From NCBI GenBank assembly GCA_024509875.1, contig JAMPIV010008047.1, positions 186,001 through 250,000 of the forward strand: DNA of 64,000 bases, given 5' to 3'. Below, in pieces: positions 1-11,814 of the stretch. Source of the stretch: Oreohelix idahoensis (Eukaryota; Mollusca; Gastropoda; Stylommatophora; Oreohelicidae). The translations under genes and the position numbers were made by a program. Under the pieces are notes generated by a model, which did not search any database, was not told the DNA's origin, and saw only the letters and a list, made by a program, of their open reading frames with translations. Position 1 is the first letter of the stretch, and every line of letters starts with the position of its first letter.

Positions 1-1282
1 CTTAATCAAGAAGACCAGACAAGAGAATACTGTGATCAGCCAATCATGAGCAAACAGTACTAGGCACTAGTCTAGTCCGTTGACGAATTTGCCATCGCCG
101 GAGCCTTCAAAAGATAAGTTTAGACCTAGGACGATTGTCATTCATTAACACACTAACGAGTCCATACCATTTTGCAGGCATGTCCTCTCTATTAATTGTT
201 TATCGATGTTCTATCTGTTTCTTTTTGTCCGTTGATGTTGTCCGTTATTTGCGGGTATGGATGGGCGGCGGTTCATAATGAATAAAAATGGCTCTCAGGA
301 TGCCGATATTCATTTTGAATGTTCCTAAGGCTGTGAATTAATAGCACCTCGCGAAGAAAGCGTCGAATTATCGTTATCGGTGATCGTTCGGGTTCGGTCT
401 TGCATTAATTCACTTTGCATGTTAGGTGTATAGTCATGTTTTAACTGTTGTTTTCATGTGTATTTGGTTCTTGGATTTTATTCATTTGCAGTCCTATGTT
501 CGTAAGCTATCTTGTTATTCTGATCTAGCTATCTTTTATTTTAATTAAATGTATTGTATTAACGTCAAATGAGTCCTGTGACGTCATCTTTCATAGTACA
601 AAATATGTTCGTTTCCTCAGTTAACCTTCACCCTTCTACATTTCCGGTTAGTACACTTGGTTTTATAATAGCATTTATTTTTGTGAAAATGTCACTTTTG
701 TATTGTGCTCCTGTTCTGTAATCCTTGGTTAACCCATTTGTATTGTTTGTATTCATTACATATTTTATTAATTTAATATTAATGCTATAATTTCTTCATT
801 AATTATAGTGTAGATGAATATGATGAAATTTTTATAAGCTTTGATGAGGAATTAGGGACTTTGCACATATTTGCAGTAGTGGTCCTAGAAATGGGCAATG
901 CACTTTATGCCTCATGATTAAGGCATAAATTATAATGATTAATTATTAAAACTTTATAACATATTAATACATATCTAATATAACTTAGTACACTTTCTCA
1001 GTACTATATTGTGAACTTAGTGACAATTAAGACTAATTATTTGGGGATAATACACATAATTATTAATATTAAGCGCTTGATATAATTTCAGCAGCTTATA
1101 TAATTAACTATCATAACTATTTATGATAGATATTCAGTGAGTATATATATATAATATTTCTACAAAATATTATAGTTTGTGGAACTTATACATAGCAATA
1201 CAGTAATATTATTATCGACATAGATTACATTGTCGATTACAAGACATAAGTAATTAAATACTTAAATAATTAAACTCCAAGA
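1..1282 (+). other. Probable untranslated leader of gypsy copy 1
   Basis: This AT-rich stretch has no convincing gene. Copy 2 of the same retrotransposon group has a leader of about 1.5 kb between LTR and gag, so a long leader here is expected. I could not find a primer binding site or an LTR end in it. Confidence 0.4.
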
Positions 1283-3079
1283 ATGCTTACCTTGGACCAT
1301 TTCATTAAAATTGGAAAAGATTGTAATAAAAAGGGAGAGGCACTCCTTGAATTTGCTGAACAACAACTGTCAAGATATAAGGCAGAGATGGAAGAACTTG
1401 AAAGAAAGGAGGCTGAAAAGAAAGCTGAATTAAGACAAGAAGAAGAAAGAAAGGTGGCAAGAGATGAAATCCTACGGATTGAAGAAGAGAATAAATTGAA
1501 ACGACAAGAAATCATACTGCAGCAAGAAATGGAACTGCAACGGCTTAAATTGGAAACAGCAAAACTTAATTCGCAGAGTGCTGCATCAAGCCAAAATGAT
1601 AATGCTCAATCTGGATCTTCATCCACCCGACTTAAGGGCAATTATTACTTTAAACTACCACCATTCAAGTTACACATGGATGACCTTTCATCGTGGCTGG
1701 CGCGCTTTGAGGATATATGTAAAGTCAATAACCTTGACAAAACTGCATGGGCACTTAAACTTAAGGAATTTCTGGATGGCGAACCTGCAAGTGCAGCACA
1801 AAATATAGATCCAACATTATCCACAGACTATGAGGCCATTAAGACGTTGTTATTACGCCGTTTCCACTTGAACGAAGAGTCATGTAGATTACGTTTTAAA
1901 AGTTTGTTGCCAGATAACAATAAAGATTTCACAGGTTTTATTGCTAACATACGCAATACTTTTAACAGATGGGCTGAACTGGCAGGTGTCAACAAATCTT
2001 ACGACAAGTTAGTCGATTTGTTATTGAGGGATAAAGTATTATCTTCTGTCAGCCCACCATTCTTTGCTTATCTGCAAGAAAGAAAACCAGAATCTATTGA
2101 TGAGTTAGAAAAAATTTCTTTAAATTACTGCACAGCTCATCCGAATGCTAATATTTCTGGCTCGTTGACAAGAGAACCACTTCCTGTAGCCTCCAATATG
2201 GCATATCATAATCATAACAAACCTAGAACACACAGTGTGGACAGAGGTAGGTTCAAAGGAAACTATGACATTAATTTTCATAAGGGACAGAATAACTTTA
2301 ACAATAACTTTAATAGAGGAAGACAACAAACCAGAAATTATTCACCTCAGTCAAGATACAACAGTAATCCACGTAACTCAAGTTATAATCGTTCATATAA
2401 TTATAATAATGGTAACAAGTGGAACAATAGCGATAATTATAACTCGAGACATCGAGATAACAGTTACAATAGAGGACAACGGGATAATTCATCTAATTAT
2501 TCTCGTCATCGTTCTCATTCTCATAGATCGACAAATTATAACCATAATACAGGGGCAGCCGTTACTACTGCTACAACCCCTGGTGTTGAGAGTTCACCTA
2601 CTGATAACAAAATACAGTCTTCATCTACTTGTTTTGCAATGAATTATAACGTGGCAAATAGTTGCCCAACATGTAATCTTATATTTCAGAAAGCAAAAGA
2701 GACAGTTCTGAACTGCGGACACATTCTACCAGAAGTCAGTCTAGCAGTCAATGATGGAACAGGCTCGCTGATCTTCAACAGAGGAAAAGTTAATGGATCC
2801 ATCGTCTCAGTCTTAAGAGATTCGGGATCGACCACGATCGGAATCCGTCAGACACTTGTTCATCCGAATTGTGCAACTGGAGAACATGTCAGGTGTATGA
2901 CCTTTGGTGGAACCATAGAATGTTATCCAACTGCTATTATCTATCTTGAAACACCCTTTTTCACAGGCAACGTTAAAGCATGCATGTTAAGAAACCCAAT
3001 TGCCGACCTTATGGTGGGATGCATACACGGGAGTAAAGATTGCACACCAGAAGAGATTATTGAATGGGGAAAAAAATAA
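1283..3079 (+). pseudogene. gag: Gag-protease polyprotein of Gmr1-like gypsy copy 1
   Basis: 598 codons from an ATG that aligns with the gag start of copy 2. Residues about 20-105 are strongly charged (E, K, R, Q) and should form a coiled coil. Residues about 120-290 resemble a capsid-like region, with phrases shared with copy 2 (LLLRDKVLSSV, the YLQERKP/FLHERKP pair). Residues about 310-420 are rich in N, R, S and Y, a basic nucleic-acid-binding tail in place of the usual CCHC knuckles. A C-x2-C...C-G-H motif (about 461-482) precedes an aspartic protease core with the active-site triplet DSG in LRDSGST (about 513). The frame closes at a run of seven A near 3070, while the homologous frame continues in +1. 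The copy is therefore probably broken, although a programmed +1 shift cannot be excluded. Confidence 0.8.
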
Positions 3080-4470
3080 TCTATGCATCGGAAATGCAGC
3101 AATAACCAGAGCACATACAAAAAAATTAGAGACTATGGACACTGAAAACAAGGAAACAGACGATCATGAAAGTATCGAGATTCATTCTGCTATTGACCGA
3201 GTATCCTTTGCTGCAAAACAGAGGGAAGACAGGTCACTAACAAAATTTTTTTCACTGGTCAACAAAGCTGACAATCTTGCTATGAACAAAAATAATAGTC
3301 ATTGGTTTAGCATTAAAAATGACATTTTATTAAGATGTTTTTATGGATAAAACTCAGATAAGACAACAAGTCATGGTACCTTTTGCTTTTAGACGGTACA
3401 TACTTCAACACGCACATGATTCTAAGTGTGCAGGTCACATGGGTTATACTCGTACACGTTCGCGAGTATTATCGTCTTTTTTTTGGCCGGGAGTATCACG
3501 AGATATTTCACAGTACGTACGCTCCTGTACGATATGCCAAGAAGTGAAAGCACGGGGAGCCTTTCACACGGCGCCTATTCAGGCTTGTGACATATCTGTG
3601 AGACCTTTCGACAAAATGGCCATTGATATCATTGGCCCACTTTTACCATCAGCCAGAGGACATAGATTTATTCTCACTTGCATCGATTTATGCACACGAT
3701 GGCCAGAAGCCATCCCATTAAAAACAACCAACACCACAGATGTAGCTGATGCACTACACCTTATCTTTTCTAGAGTAGGTTTTCCTAGAAAACTTTTGTC
3801 AGATCATGGTTCTCAATTTATATCTGAGACTATGACAGAGGTAATGAAGACTTGGCAAATAGATAGAAATCTCAGCAGCATTTATCACCCAATGAGTAAT
3901 GGTGCTGTAGAAAGACTTAACCGCACACTCAAACAAATGTTACATAAAGTTACAGTTAACCATCCACACGACTGGGACAGAGTTCTACCAGCTGTGTTAT
4001 TCGCTTATCGAGAGGTGCCACATGAACAAACTGGCTTCTCTCCATTTCAACTAGTCTTTGGCGCTCCACCAAGAGGTCCTATGGGACTAATAAAAGACTT
4101 ATTGATTGACTCCGAGATGACTCAGGATACCCAGTCATCCTATGAGTTGGTAATTAATCTCCGGAATAACATTATTGATGCCTGTAAAATGGCAACAGCT
4201 TCATCTGAGGCTGCGAAAGAGAAAGCTAGAACTTTCCAAAACAGTAATAGACGATTACGTCAATTATTTCCAGGAGATCAAGCTTATGTGTTATTGCCAC
4301 ATAACAATAATAAACTACTAATCTCGTGGAACGGTCCTTACCAGGTTATCAATAAGATTTCTGATGTTGATTATGTCCTGGACATTAAGGGACATCACAA
4401 AATATTTCACATAAATATGCTCAAGCAATTTCATACTCGACCTGAACATCTACAAGCTATTTTTTCATGA
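3080..4470 (+). pseudogene. Integrase of Gmr1-like gypsy copy 1, placed upstream of RT
   Basis: The open frame from 3343 encodes most of an integrase; its N-terminal part is in another frame (to 3350), joined through a T run. Visible parts in order: an HHCC zinc finger (HAHDSKCAGH ... CTICQ), the catalytic core with D in MAIDIIGPL, D in LLSDHGSQF and E in NGAVERLNRTLK (a DDE triad), then the C-terminal GPY/F module (SWNGPYQVINKISDVDYVLD). The enzyme inserts the cDNA copy into host DNA. All three catalytic acids are intact. It precedes reverse transcriptase, which is unusual for gypsy elements. A frameshift near 3345 and another at the 3' border make the copy non-functional as written. Confidence 0.85.
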
Positions 4471-6004
4471 ACTAGATGACACTTTCGTACCTAGATGTCA
4501 CTATTCTAATTTGTCTGTTATCCAGGAAGAAGAATCATCTTTTCCTGAGGTACAGTTAGCATTACCTGTACCTGTAGTACAGCCTAGTGAATCTTGGCGG
4601 GATGTAACCATCTCCTCGTCAGTTACACCGCAACAGCATCAACAGATAGCTGAACTTCTACAATCCTATCAAGATGTGTTAACCGACATTCCAGGTCGCA
4701 CATCAGTCATTAATCATGACATCACTCTTAATGATGATACTCCAATTCGGGTACATCCATATTCTGTTCCTCTACACTTTCTTACTAAAACTACTAAGGA
4801 ACTTGAACAGATGTTATCTTTAGGAATTATCGAAACTAGTAATTCCCCATTTTCTTCTCCATTAGTTATTGTCCGAAAGAAGGACAATAACATTAGACTA
4901 TGCGTCGACTATAGAAAATTAAATGCACAAACGATAGTTGATAGCGAACCACATCCACTTCTCGATGACTTACTGCCACGTCTATCGACAGCAACTATAT
5001 TCACTAAGATAGACTTAACTAAAGGTTATTGGCAGATACCACTAACCGAAAAAGCTAAATACTACACAGCGTTTTCAACTCCGCTAGGTCTATACCAGTG
5101 GAATGTGATGCCTTTTGGGCTTGTTAACGCTCCAGCTACCTTTGTTCGCATGATGCGACACATTTTTTCAGGTAGACCAGACATTATTACATACATAGAT
5201 GACATATGCTTATTTAGTTCATCTTTTGAGGAACATGTTTTGGGTCTCGAATACGTTTTGGATACATTAAGAAATAACAATTTAACTGCTAAACCCACAA
5301 AATTACAAGTAGCGTTTCACGAAATAACTTTTTTGGGTCACATTATTGGAGCAGGATATATCCGAACACTACCCAGTACAGTTTCAAAAATTTTAAACAT
5401 TTCCGTTCCTCAAACGAAGAAACAGGTTAGAAGCTTGTTAGGTCTAGTCCAATATTACAGTAGATTCGTACCTAACCTGTCATCCATCACGGCTGTATTG
5501 TCCTCATTACTGAGGAAGGACATGCCAGTGAAGGTGACATGGACTAATGAGTGTAATAATGTATACCTTAATATTATTAATATCTTTTCAAACCCACCTA
5601 TTTTGAGACTTGTTGATGCTTCCAAAAAGTTTATTCTCCGCACAGATGCGAGTAACTACGGAATTGGCGCATGTTTGCTCCAATACCATGACGACATCCT
5701 CCATCCAAACTTGTACGTGTCACGAAAACTGAAACCACCAGAAGTGAAATACTCTACCGTTGACCGCGAACTTTTAGCCGTCGTGTGGGCGATAACCAAA
5801 CTTGAGAAATTTCTACTGGGAGCCCCTTTCGTAGTACAAACTGATCAAAGGGCCGTAGCATCACTACGACGGGCGAATCATAAAAGTCCAAAGCTCACCA
5901 GATACTCTATTCTCCTTCAACCATTCAACTTTACGATTGAGTACATCTCTGGGACAGACAATATCGTCGCAGACGCACTATCTAGAAATCCTTTGGATGT
6001 ATAG
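4460..6004 (+). pseudogene. pol: Reverse transcriptase-RNase H of Gmr1-like gypsy copy 1
   Basis: About 510 codons, open to the stop at 6002-6004. The reverse transcriptase shows the usual gypsy landmarks: VIVRKKDNNIRLCVDYRKLN, the FTKIDLTKGYWQIPL block, FGLVNAPATF and the catalytic box YIDD in ITYIDDICLFS. The connection domain (KKQVRSLLGLVQYYSRFV) leads into an RNase H with D in LRTDASNYGIGACL, E in DRELLAVVWAI and a terminal ADALSR. The domain copies genomic RNA into DNA. The frame differs from the integrase before it and the switch falls at a run of six T (4460-4465). No integrase follows RNase H, confirming the inverted order. The internal frame is intact. Confidence 0.88.
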
Positions 6005-7036
6005 CAATCAACACTGACACTTTTCTAATACGTCAACCGAAATTACGTATCACAGAAGAATGAATCCTATCGTGAAATTCTTAACATGGAGATAAACCTT
6101 TGCTTACAATTCAACTAAATAACTTGTACAGACGATTGCGAAAACGAAATGAACTAAATCAAATGACACTATGGTCGTATTTACACCAGAACTTTGTGTG
6201 AATTTCATTTATGACAAAACTATTGGACACATTTCCTTGCATCAAGTGAAAATAATAGAAAACACTATCAAAGTAACTCAGTATGCGACATGAACAATTG
6301 TCAATAGCTTCGATTCTCATGAACTGAAACATTTAAATATTTGTTTGTTAATCGGAATTCACAATGATCAAGCCTACGTATGGATCATCATATCCAACTT
6401 TCATTAATTTTAGTTAATTACGTTAAAATAATGGAAAATAAAATAAAAAGGTGAGATAAATATGAAAAAAATGAAATGAAATTTGAAGATGAAAAAAAAT
6501 TTTGAAAGAAGAAAAAAAATAAGATCTCACATGATTCTTAGATAATGTTATTGTATGTAACTATTATGTTTATTAATTAGGTTGATACATTACATACTAT
6601 ATTATTGTTTAAATTAGTTAGATAGGTTTTAACAACTTAATACTACACTTATTTAATTTCCAACACACATAATTAAGTTAAATTTATACATTACTGTCTT
6701 TCGCTACTTTATTTTTCATTTATTTATTTTTTCTACTTAACATATCCCTTCAGTTCTCTCACATTAGATTTGCAATAACTTTATTTTGATTACACACTCA
6801 ATATAATTAATTAATTAAATTTTAACTCGTTAAATTAGTCTGACATGACAGTTCATTGCGACATATTTTAATTTAATTATTTAATAGATATCAACATTAG
6901 TCATTTATGTATAACACTTATGTATAATATGATTATTAATATATTAGATGACTGTTACTGAGTCGACATGACCACGACACTGTTCTAGACAGAACATCGT
7001 AGTCCATATGCCGCATTGTTGGTTAAATTTTTCGAT
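6005..7036. other. 3' non-coding part of gypsy copy 1
   Basis: Very AT-rich sequence between the RNase H stop and an A/T homopolymer block. I see no gene. By comparison with copy 2 (about 490 bases between stop and 3' LTR) this is longer than expected and may contain other inserted debris. Confidence 0.4.
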
Positions 7037-7081
7037 ATTGTTAAATTTTTTTTTTTTGGTATTCATTCAGATAGGTTTTTG

Positions 7082-7115
<34 letters not shown>

Positions 7116-7133
7116 ATCTAATAGATTTTTTTT
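7037..7133. repeat. Poly-T / poly-A / poly-T block
   Basis: A T run, then an uninterrupted A run of about 33 bases (from about 7082), then another T run (about 7125-7135). The flanks form an imperfect inverted repeat around gataggttttt and aatctatctaata. It could fold, or mark an old retroposed tail. Confidence 0.7.
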
Positions 7134-7155
7134 TTTCCCCCAGTGGACAGGGAAT

Positions 7156-7952
7156 TGTTACGGCAGATTTATTGGCATGGTCTGCTAGAGGTTAACAGCA
7201 TCTGATTTTAGGGGTTACAACGTGTAATGTAATGTAAAAGTATTATTGGTCTAGTGAACGCTGTGACGTTTCAGCGTTAGTTGTCACGCACGGTGACCAA
7301 GAGACGAGACCCTTTTCTAGACGACCGTCGAACCGATAAGACGTGTCCTTGGAATGTTTTATTGCCGGGCTTATATTGCCGCACAATTATAGTACATTAA
7401 ATAATGGACATGGGTCAGTCCAATGTGATAACGAAGAAAGATGAAGGTACAGGTTAGTAATTGACTAAACCTTGTCAACGTGAATATATAGTCCGCCTTA
7501 GTTATTCTAATGCCAGACGCATAATCTCACTGTCGGTGTATTGGATTTTCCAACCACGCGTGCATACAGTTATGCGGTTCTGACTACTATGTTTTCAAGC
7601 TAGGAGACAAAGGACTGATTTGTAAAGGAATAATATTTGAAGTATGAACTGCAACTTATTATTTATAATTCTTCATGATGACCATGTGTAAACTGTTCTT
7701 GTATGGAATCGATATAATAAATGTTTGTGGACTCGAGAACGGACTTATCAAATCTATAACGTCAGAATTTGACTGTATGATGAAGTTGTCAATATTATAT
7801 CCCACCTTCGCGTACTTCACCATCAAGAGCACGATCTCATAATTTACTGAGAAAAGACAATGGATAATTATATGTAAACGTAAATAGAAGAGCCAGTATA
7901 AACCAGCCCCATTAACAGTGTTAACGGCAACAGTGAGAAGCCAACGGTAACA
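7156..7952 (+). repeat. Candidate 3' LTR of gypsy copy 1
   Basis: The segment starts TGTTACGGCAG and ends CCAACGGTAACA, giving the short inverted ends TGTTAC/GTAACA expected of an LTR, and it follows a G/A-containing stretch (ggacagggaa). Its length of about 800 bases is reasonable. There is no second copy in the window to prove it, so the call rests on the ends and the position only. Confidence 0.4.
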
Positions 7953-8292
7953 ACCCTATTATTTTCAATACACTTTTATATAAGCGCATAGAATGATTAA
8001 ATGAAGGACGTTTTTAGTAAAAATGGGTGCAATATCTTCCTCTGACAGTCCCCTATGCACGTTAAGCATAAAAACAACTCACCGACAACCATGGTGATCA
8101 CGTGCAATTTGGTTTGCTGACCATAAATTCACATATTTAATCTGTTTTTTCAAACTTCCGTACAACCAAACAGGTGAAGTAATCGTGCTGATTGACATTC
8201 CATGTGCAATGGCGACTTTTCGTGAACAGTGTTCACTCTTAATTTGTTTTACAATCAGCAGACTTAGGGTAGTTTCATCACTTGCAAAAACC

Positions 8293-9321
8293 ATGCCACC
8301 GAGAAGACGTCTTGCCACCTTACAAAGAATGAGGGCTATAGCGTGGGTTGAAAGTGGTTTATCTGTCCGTGAGGTTGCTAGACGGCTTGCAGTGTCACAC
8401 TCTACGATCCAAAGAATTTTGGAGAGATTTCAGGCCACAGGAAGTGTGGAGGATCGCCACCGGCCAGGTCGCCCTAGATGCACCAATAGACATGATGACC
8501 GGTACTTCTTGTTGTCAGCCCTACGCCATCGAACAGTGACTTGTTCCACTCTAAGATGTCAGTTGAGACAAACTGTAAACGTTAATGTCAGTCAAAGCAC
8601 TATTCGCAGACGTTTACATGAATTTGGACTGGCTGCTCGACGTCCTGCAGTCAGTATCCCTCTTACTCCTGCTTATCGCAGAGCCCGCGTTGCTTGGTGT
8701 CTCGAGCACATCCGATGGACAAGGCAACAATGGAGTCAAGTTCTCTTCACTGATGAATCTCGCTTCACTGTGTCATTCAATGATGGCAGGATTCGAGTTT
8801 GGAGACGACCAGGAGATCGATTTACTGATGACACAATTCGAGAGGTAGATCGTTATGGTAGGGGTTCTGTCATGGTCTGAGGAGGCTTCTACAGACACGG
8901 CAGGACCCCACTCTACATCATCCAAGGCAACTTGACCGGCCCAAGATACCAGAACAAAATCTTGAGACCAATTGTTCAGCCTGCTCTGGAGACCATAGGT
9001 GGTAATGCCATCCTCCAAGATGATAACGCTCGACCCCATCAAACTCGTGTGGTGAATGAGTTTATTCAGCAACATGGGATCATCAGGATGGCGTGGCCAG
9101 CTCATTCACCTGACCTTTCTCCGATTGAGCACCTCTGGGATGTCCTTGGTCGAAGATTGTCAACGAATCACCCCCTGCCAATGGATGTTGCACAGCTGAC
9201 TGCATTTCTGCTTCAGGAATGGCAAGCTGTTCCTCAGGATATTCTTCGGACCATTGTGGACTCGATGCGTCTACGCTGTCTTGAATGCCTTGCTGCAAAC
9301 GGTGGTCATACCCGATTTTGA
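8293..9321 (+). pseudogene. Tc1/mariner transposase with one in-frame stop
   Basis: A full-length Tc1-like transposase frame of 342 codons, starting at MPPRRRLATLQRM. Residues about 10-120 form paired helix-turn-helix DNA-binding domains (SGLSVREVARRLAVSHSTI and a second module ending FGLAARRPAVS) with the GRPR linker. The DDE nuclease has D in VLFTDESRF, D in ILQDDNARPH and E in SPIEHLWD, spaced as the DD34E typical of Tc1. The only lesion seen is TGA at 8878-8880, where the family has Trp in a VMVWGG-type motif, so the frame is one base from open. I could not match terminal inverted repeats around it; the left end may be lost. Confidence 0.88.
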
Positions 9322-9553
9322 AATGTCTATTTGTCCAATATCTATTGTGTGACTTTTGAAAAGGTGGGTGACACACTTCACAGCTTCATTGCGTTTGAAT
9401 GTGTGTTTCCATTTCTTTACGTGGCATGTCAATTTGGTATTCAATAAATGCCGTTTTGACTGATACCAATTACGTTTATATCAGATTTGTTTTATGGTTT
9501 CAACCAAGGTTTTTCTAAGTGGCCCTTGACTTTTGACCAGTAGTATATAATAT
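9322..9553 (+). other. 3' flank of the Tc1-like transposase
   Basis: Non-coding. An AATAAA polyadenylation-type hexamer lies near 9443. The sequence around 9510-9545 (gtggcccttgacttttgacc) could be the right end of the element, but no inverted partner was found upstream. Confidence 0.35.
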
Positions 9554-9790
9554 TGTAACTCGTGAATTATTGTATGGCACTAGAGAAAGAAGTCTGGAGT
9601 AACGTTTCTGCTGTTAGTATATTGTAATTTGTTAAATGTTGTACATCATTGGGATTGGAATTCTGAAGTGAAATTACTTTCTCTCTTAGAACATTGTTAT
9701 TTATTAAATTTTGTTTAGCACTTAGAAAAAGGAAAGCTCTGGAGTGAAATTGCTGCCTTTCTCAGAATATTGAAACTTGTCAAAATTGGC
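9554..9790. repeat. Diverged tandem repeat, about 72-76 bp x 3
   Basis: Three weakly similar units each begin with a gtaa/gtta-type start, contain tctggagt or tctgaagtgaaat and end in a tagtatatt/agaacatt/agaatatt phrase. The similarity is visible only when the units are stacked by eye, so this is an old minisatellite at best. Confidence 0.45.
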
Positions 9791-9884
9791 ATTGCGGGGG
9801 GATGTTGTGCAATGAAATGAACATTTATCCTAGTAAGCGGAGTACATAGTGGTGATGCTGATGAATATAAAACTGATACAATTT

Positions 9885-10172
9885 TGCTGTCGAACTCCGC
9901 CTAGGTTGGTCCCAAGCCGGCTGAAAAAGGAGGAGGGCGGCCTGCATGGAGGCCGTAAGGAGGCAGCCCCTCCGCCGTGCAAAGGCACAACAGGCCAATC
10001 ACCTGGTAGCTTTAAACTTTTGATTACGAGAACTACAAGAGAGAAAACCGGACTGATTCTAAAGGCGACAAACTGGAACGGACTACGGACTAAGCCGATA
10101 GGATAGTCTGGTGCTCTCTCTCCCAAACATCTACACCTCACGGTAGAAGGGGAACGACTAAATAAGTAAGAA
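9885..10172 (+). mobile_element. Internally deleted mini-copy of LINE-B
   Basis: The right end (about 10085-10172) matches the 3' end of LINE-B copies elsewhere in the window (gccgataggatagtctgg ... ctacacctcacggtagaa ... taagtaag tail). The left part (cgcctaggttggtcccaagc and a GC-rich stretch) is unlike its AT-rich surroundings and looks like the 5' untranslated start of a LINE. Almost the whole coding region is missing, leaving a SINE-sized unit. The 5' assignment is inferred because no full-length LINE-B is present here. Confidence 0.5.
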
Positions 10173-11804
10173 CTTCTCTCGTTCACGTCGTAAGAGTAAT
10201 ATGACGTTTATGCATGGGACTGGCAACCTTATCATGCACAATAATGTATTACAATAACTATCACCACAGGAGCACATTCATGCTGTAGTGTAAACTTGCT
10301 ATAAGGACCTGCTGCAACTTTTGCTCTGTGTTACTAAGTGAGCGAAAATGGAAATTGTGATAATACTGAGAATATAATTTTATGTCAGATTCCTGTCCAG
10401 TTTAAGCTGGTAAAAACAGATTAGTCAAACTTTCCTCTTATCTCGATAGATTTCCCCAAGATATTTATCATGCTAATGTGTGAACCAGAAACTGTGGCGT
10501 CATCTGCAGAATCATCATTTTCATCTTCGATTATTCCTTATAGAGCATAGAACCATCACTACAGCTGATCATCTTATGGAGCATAGAACCACCACTCCAA
10601 CTGGTCCCCTTACTTGAATCCTGCACGAAACATTTGTCACCGTTAGCTTTGCTAGGAGCATTACAGTGCTCAGGCAGGAATTATAAACGGTGATTTGGTT
10701 TTGCTGAAGTGGGGAAGTATAAAAAATGGTTTAAGAAATAAGAATGGATTTGAATAAAGACTATTTGTCTTGCTAGAAGGGAGATAAAATGAGTGAAATA
10801 ATACTTTGATCAAAGGGAGGAGACTCTGAATATTAAGGTCAGGGGAGGAAAGTGCTTAATTACACTTAAGTAGATTTGGTGAGTTGGTAATTATGGTTTA
10901 GAAAATGTACATATAAGAATTGTATAGCAAGCTTTAGAGAAGACAATATAAGGTTAAGTCAAACCATGCAAAGGGAGACAACGGTTAATTACCTCCCTTA
11001 TATGATTTAGTGAGTTGAGAGAAAAAATATGCACGTGAAAAGTCTGAGTGAAGTTTACAAGGACAACGGGTAACACTTCACTGAGTTGTTTACACAGCGG
11101 ATAAGCGTGAACATATTCCAGCTGAGTGGAGAATAGGAGGGACCAATCAATTTACAGTAAACAAGGACAGATCAGCTGATAATGATTTTATAGAAGAGAA
11201 CGCATTTGAACACGCTAGTGAGCGGTCGCATTTCTGAGGAGCAGTCCTAGTTAAGGACATAGAGTGGCAAGAATGTGTTTCTGCCAGGCTCAAGTTCAAT
11301 CTCTGTGGGAAACAGAATGAATTCTTCTGAAGATTTCTTTAGACCTAGTTAGAGTAGTAGAATCTATTCACATATGAAAGACAAAGCTGTGTTTAAAGTA
11401 TAGGCTTAGCGATAAGGGGTGATAGTAAGAAATATGAGTGTTGTGAGGATTCTGTAAAACCAAAGTAAGTAGGTCCTTTTACTCATAACTTTTGATAGAC
11501 ATTGAACAGAATGATTACAGAAGCTGAGATAAAGTATTACAAGGTTAACGACGCTTACAACTAAGTGAGAGCAGGATAATGAGAAATGAAGATGAAGCTA
11601 CAAAATTGACTATGAGGTGGATAAAACAAGACTAAGTAAGCATCTGAGAAGATTTACAGAAGAATATGAATTTAATAGCCGTGCTGGGCTATTGTATAAT
11701 GAACTTTGCAATATCGACTGCTACAAGTAAGATGAGTAAGAAATTGAAGGGTGATTGTATTTACAGGATGAAACATGCGCTCTCTAGCAGGTATAAGTAT
11801 GAGG
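10173..11804. other. Unannotated stretch
   Basis: No coding potential or repeat structure that I can support, apart from a small duplicated phrase (agagcatagaaccatcac at about 10541 and ggagcatagaaccaccac at about 10577). It reads as unique or strongly decayed sequence. Confidence 0.4.
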
Positions 11805-11814
11805 ATACTGCAAC

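Larger units (their letters stand above)
1..7952 (+). mobile_element. Gmr1-like Ty3/gypsy LTR retrotransposon, copy 1 (decayed)
   Basis: One element is inferred from three consecutive same-strand coding blocks: gag-protease (1283-3079), integrase (3080-4470) and reverse transcriptase-RNase H (4460-6004). Integrase lies before reverse transcriptase, the reverse of the normal Ty3/gypsy order and the arrangement known from the Gmr1 group. The blocks are in different frames, broken near 3070, 3345 and 4460, each time at a run of A or T. A candidate 3' LTR is at 7156-7952. No matching 5' LTR is visible, so it probably lies left of the window. Copy 2 at 48875-57403 is a diverged relative. The family call is firm; the right boundary is tentative. 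Confidence 0.75.

Noticed and set aside
9510..9545. Right terminal repeat of the Tc1 element at 8.3 kb
   Set aside because: No inverted partner could be found between 7950 and 8290.
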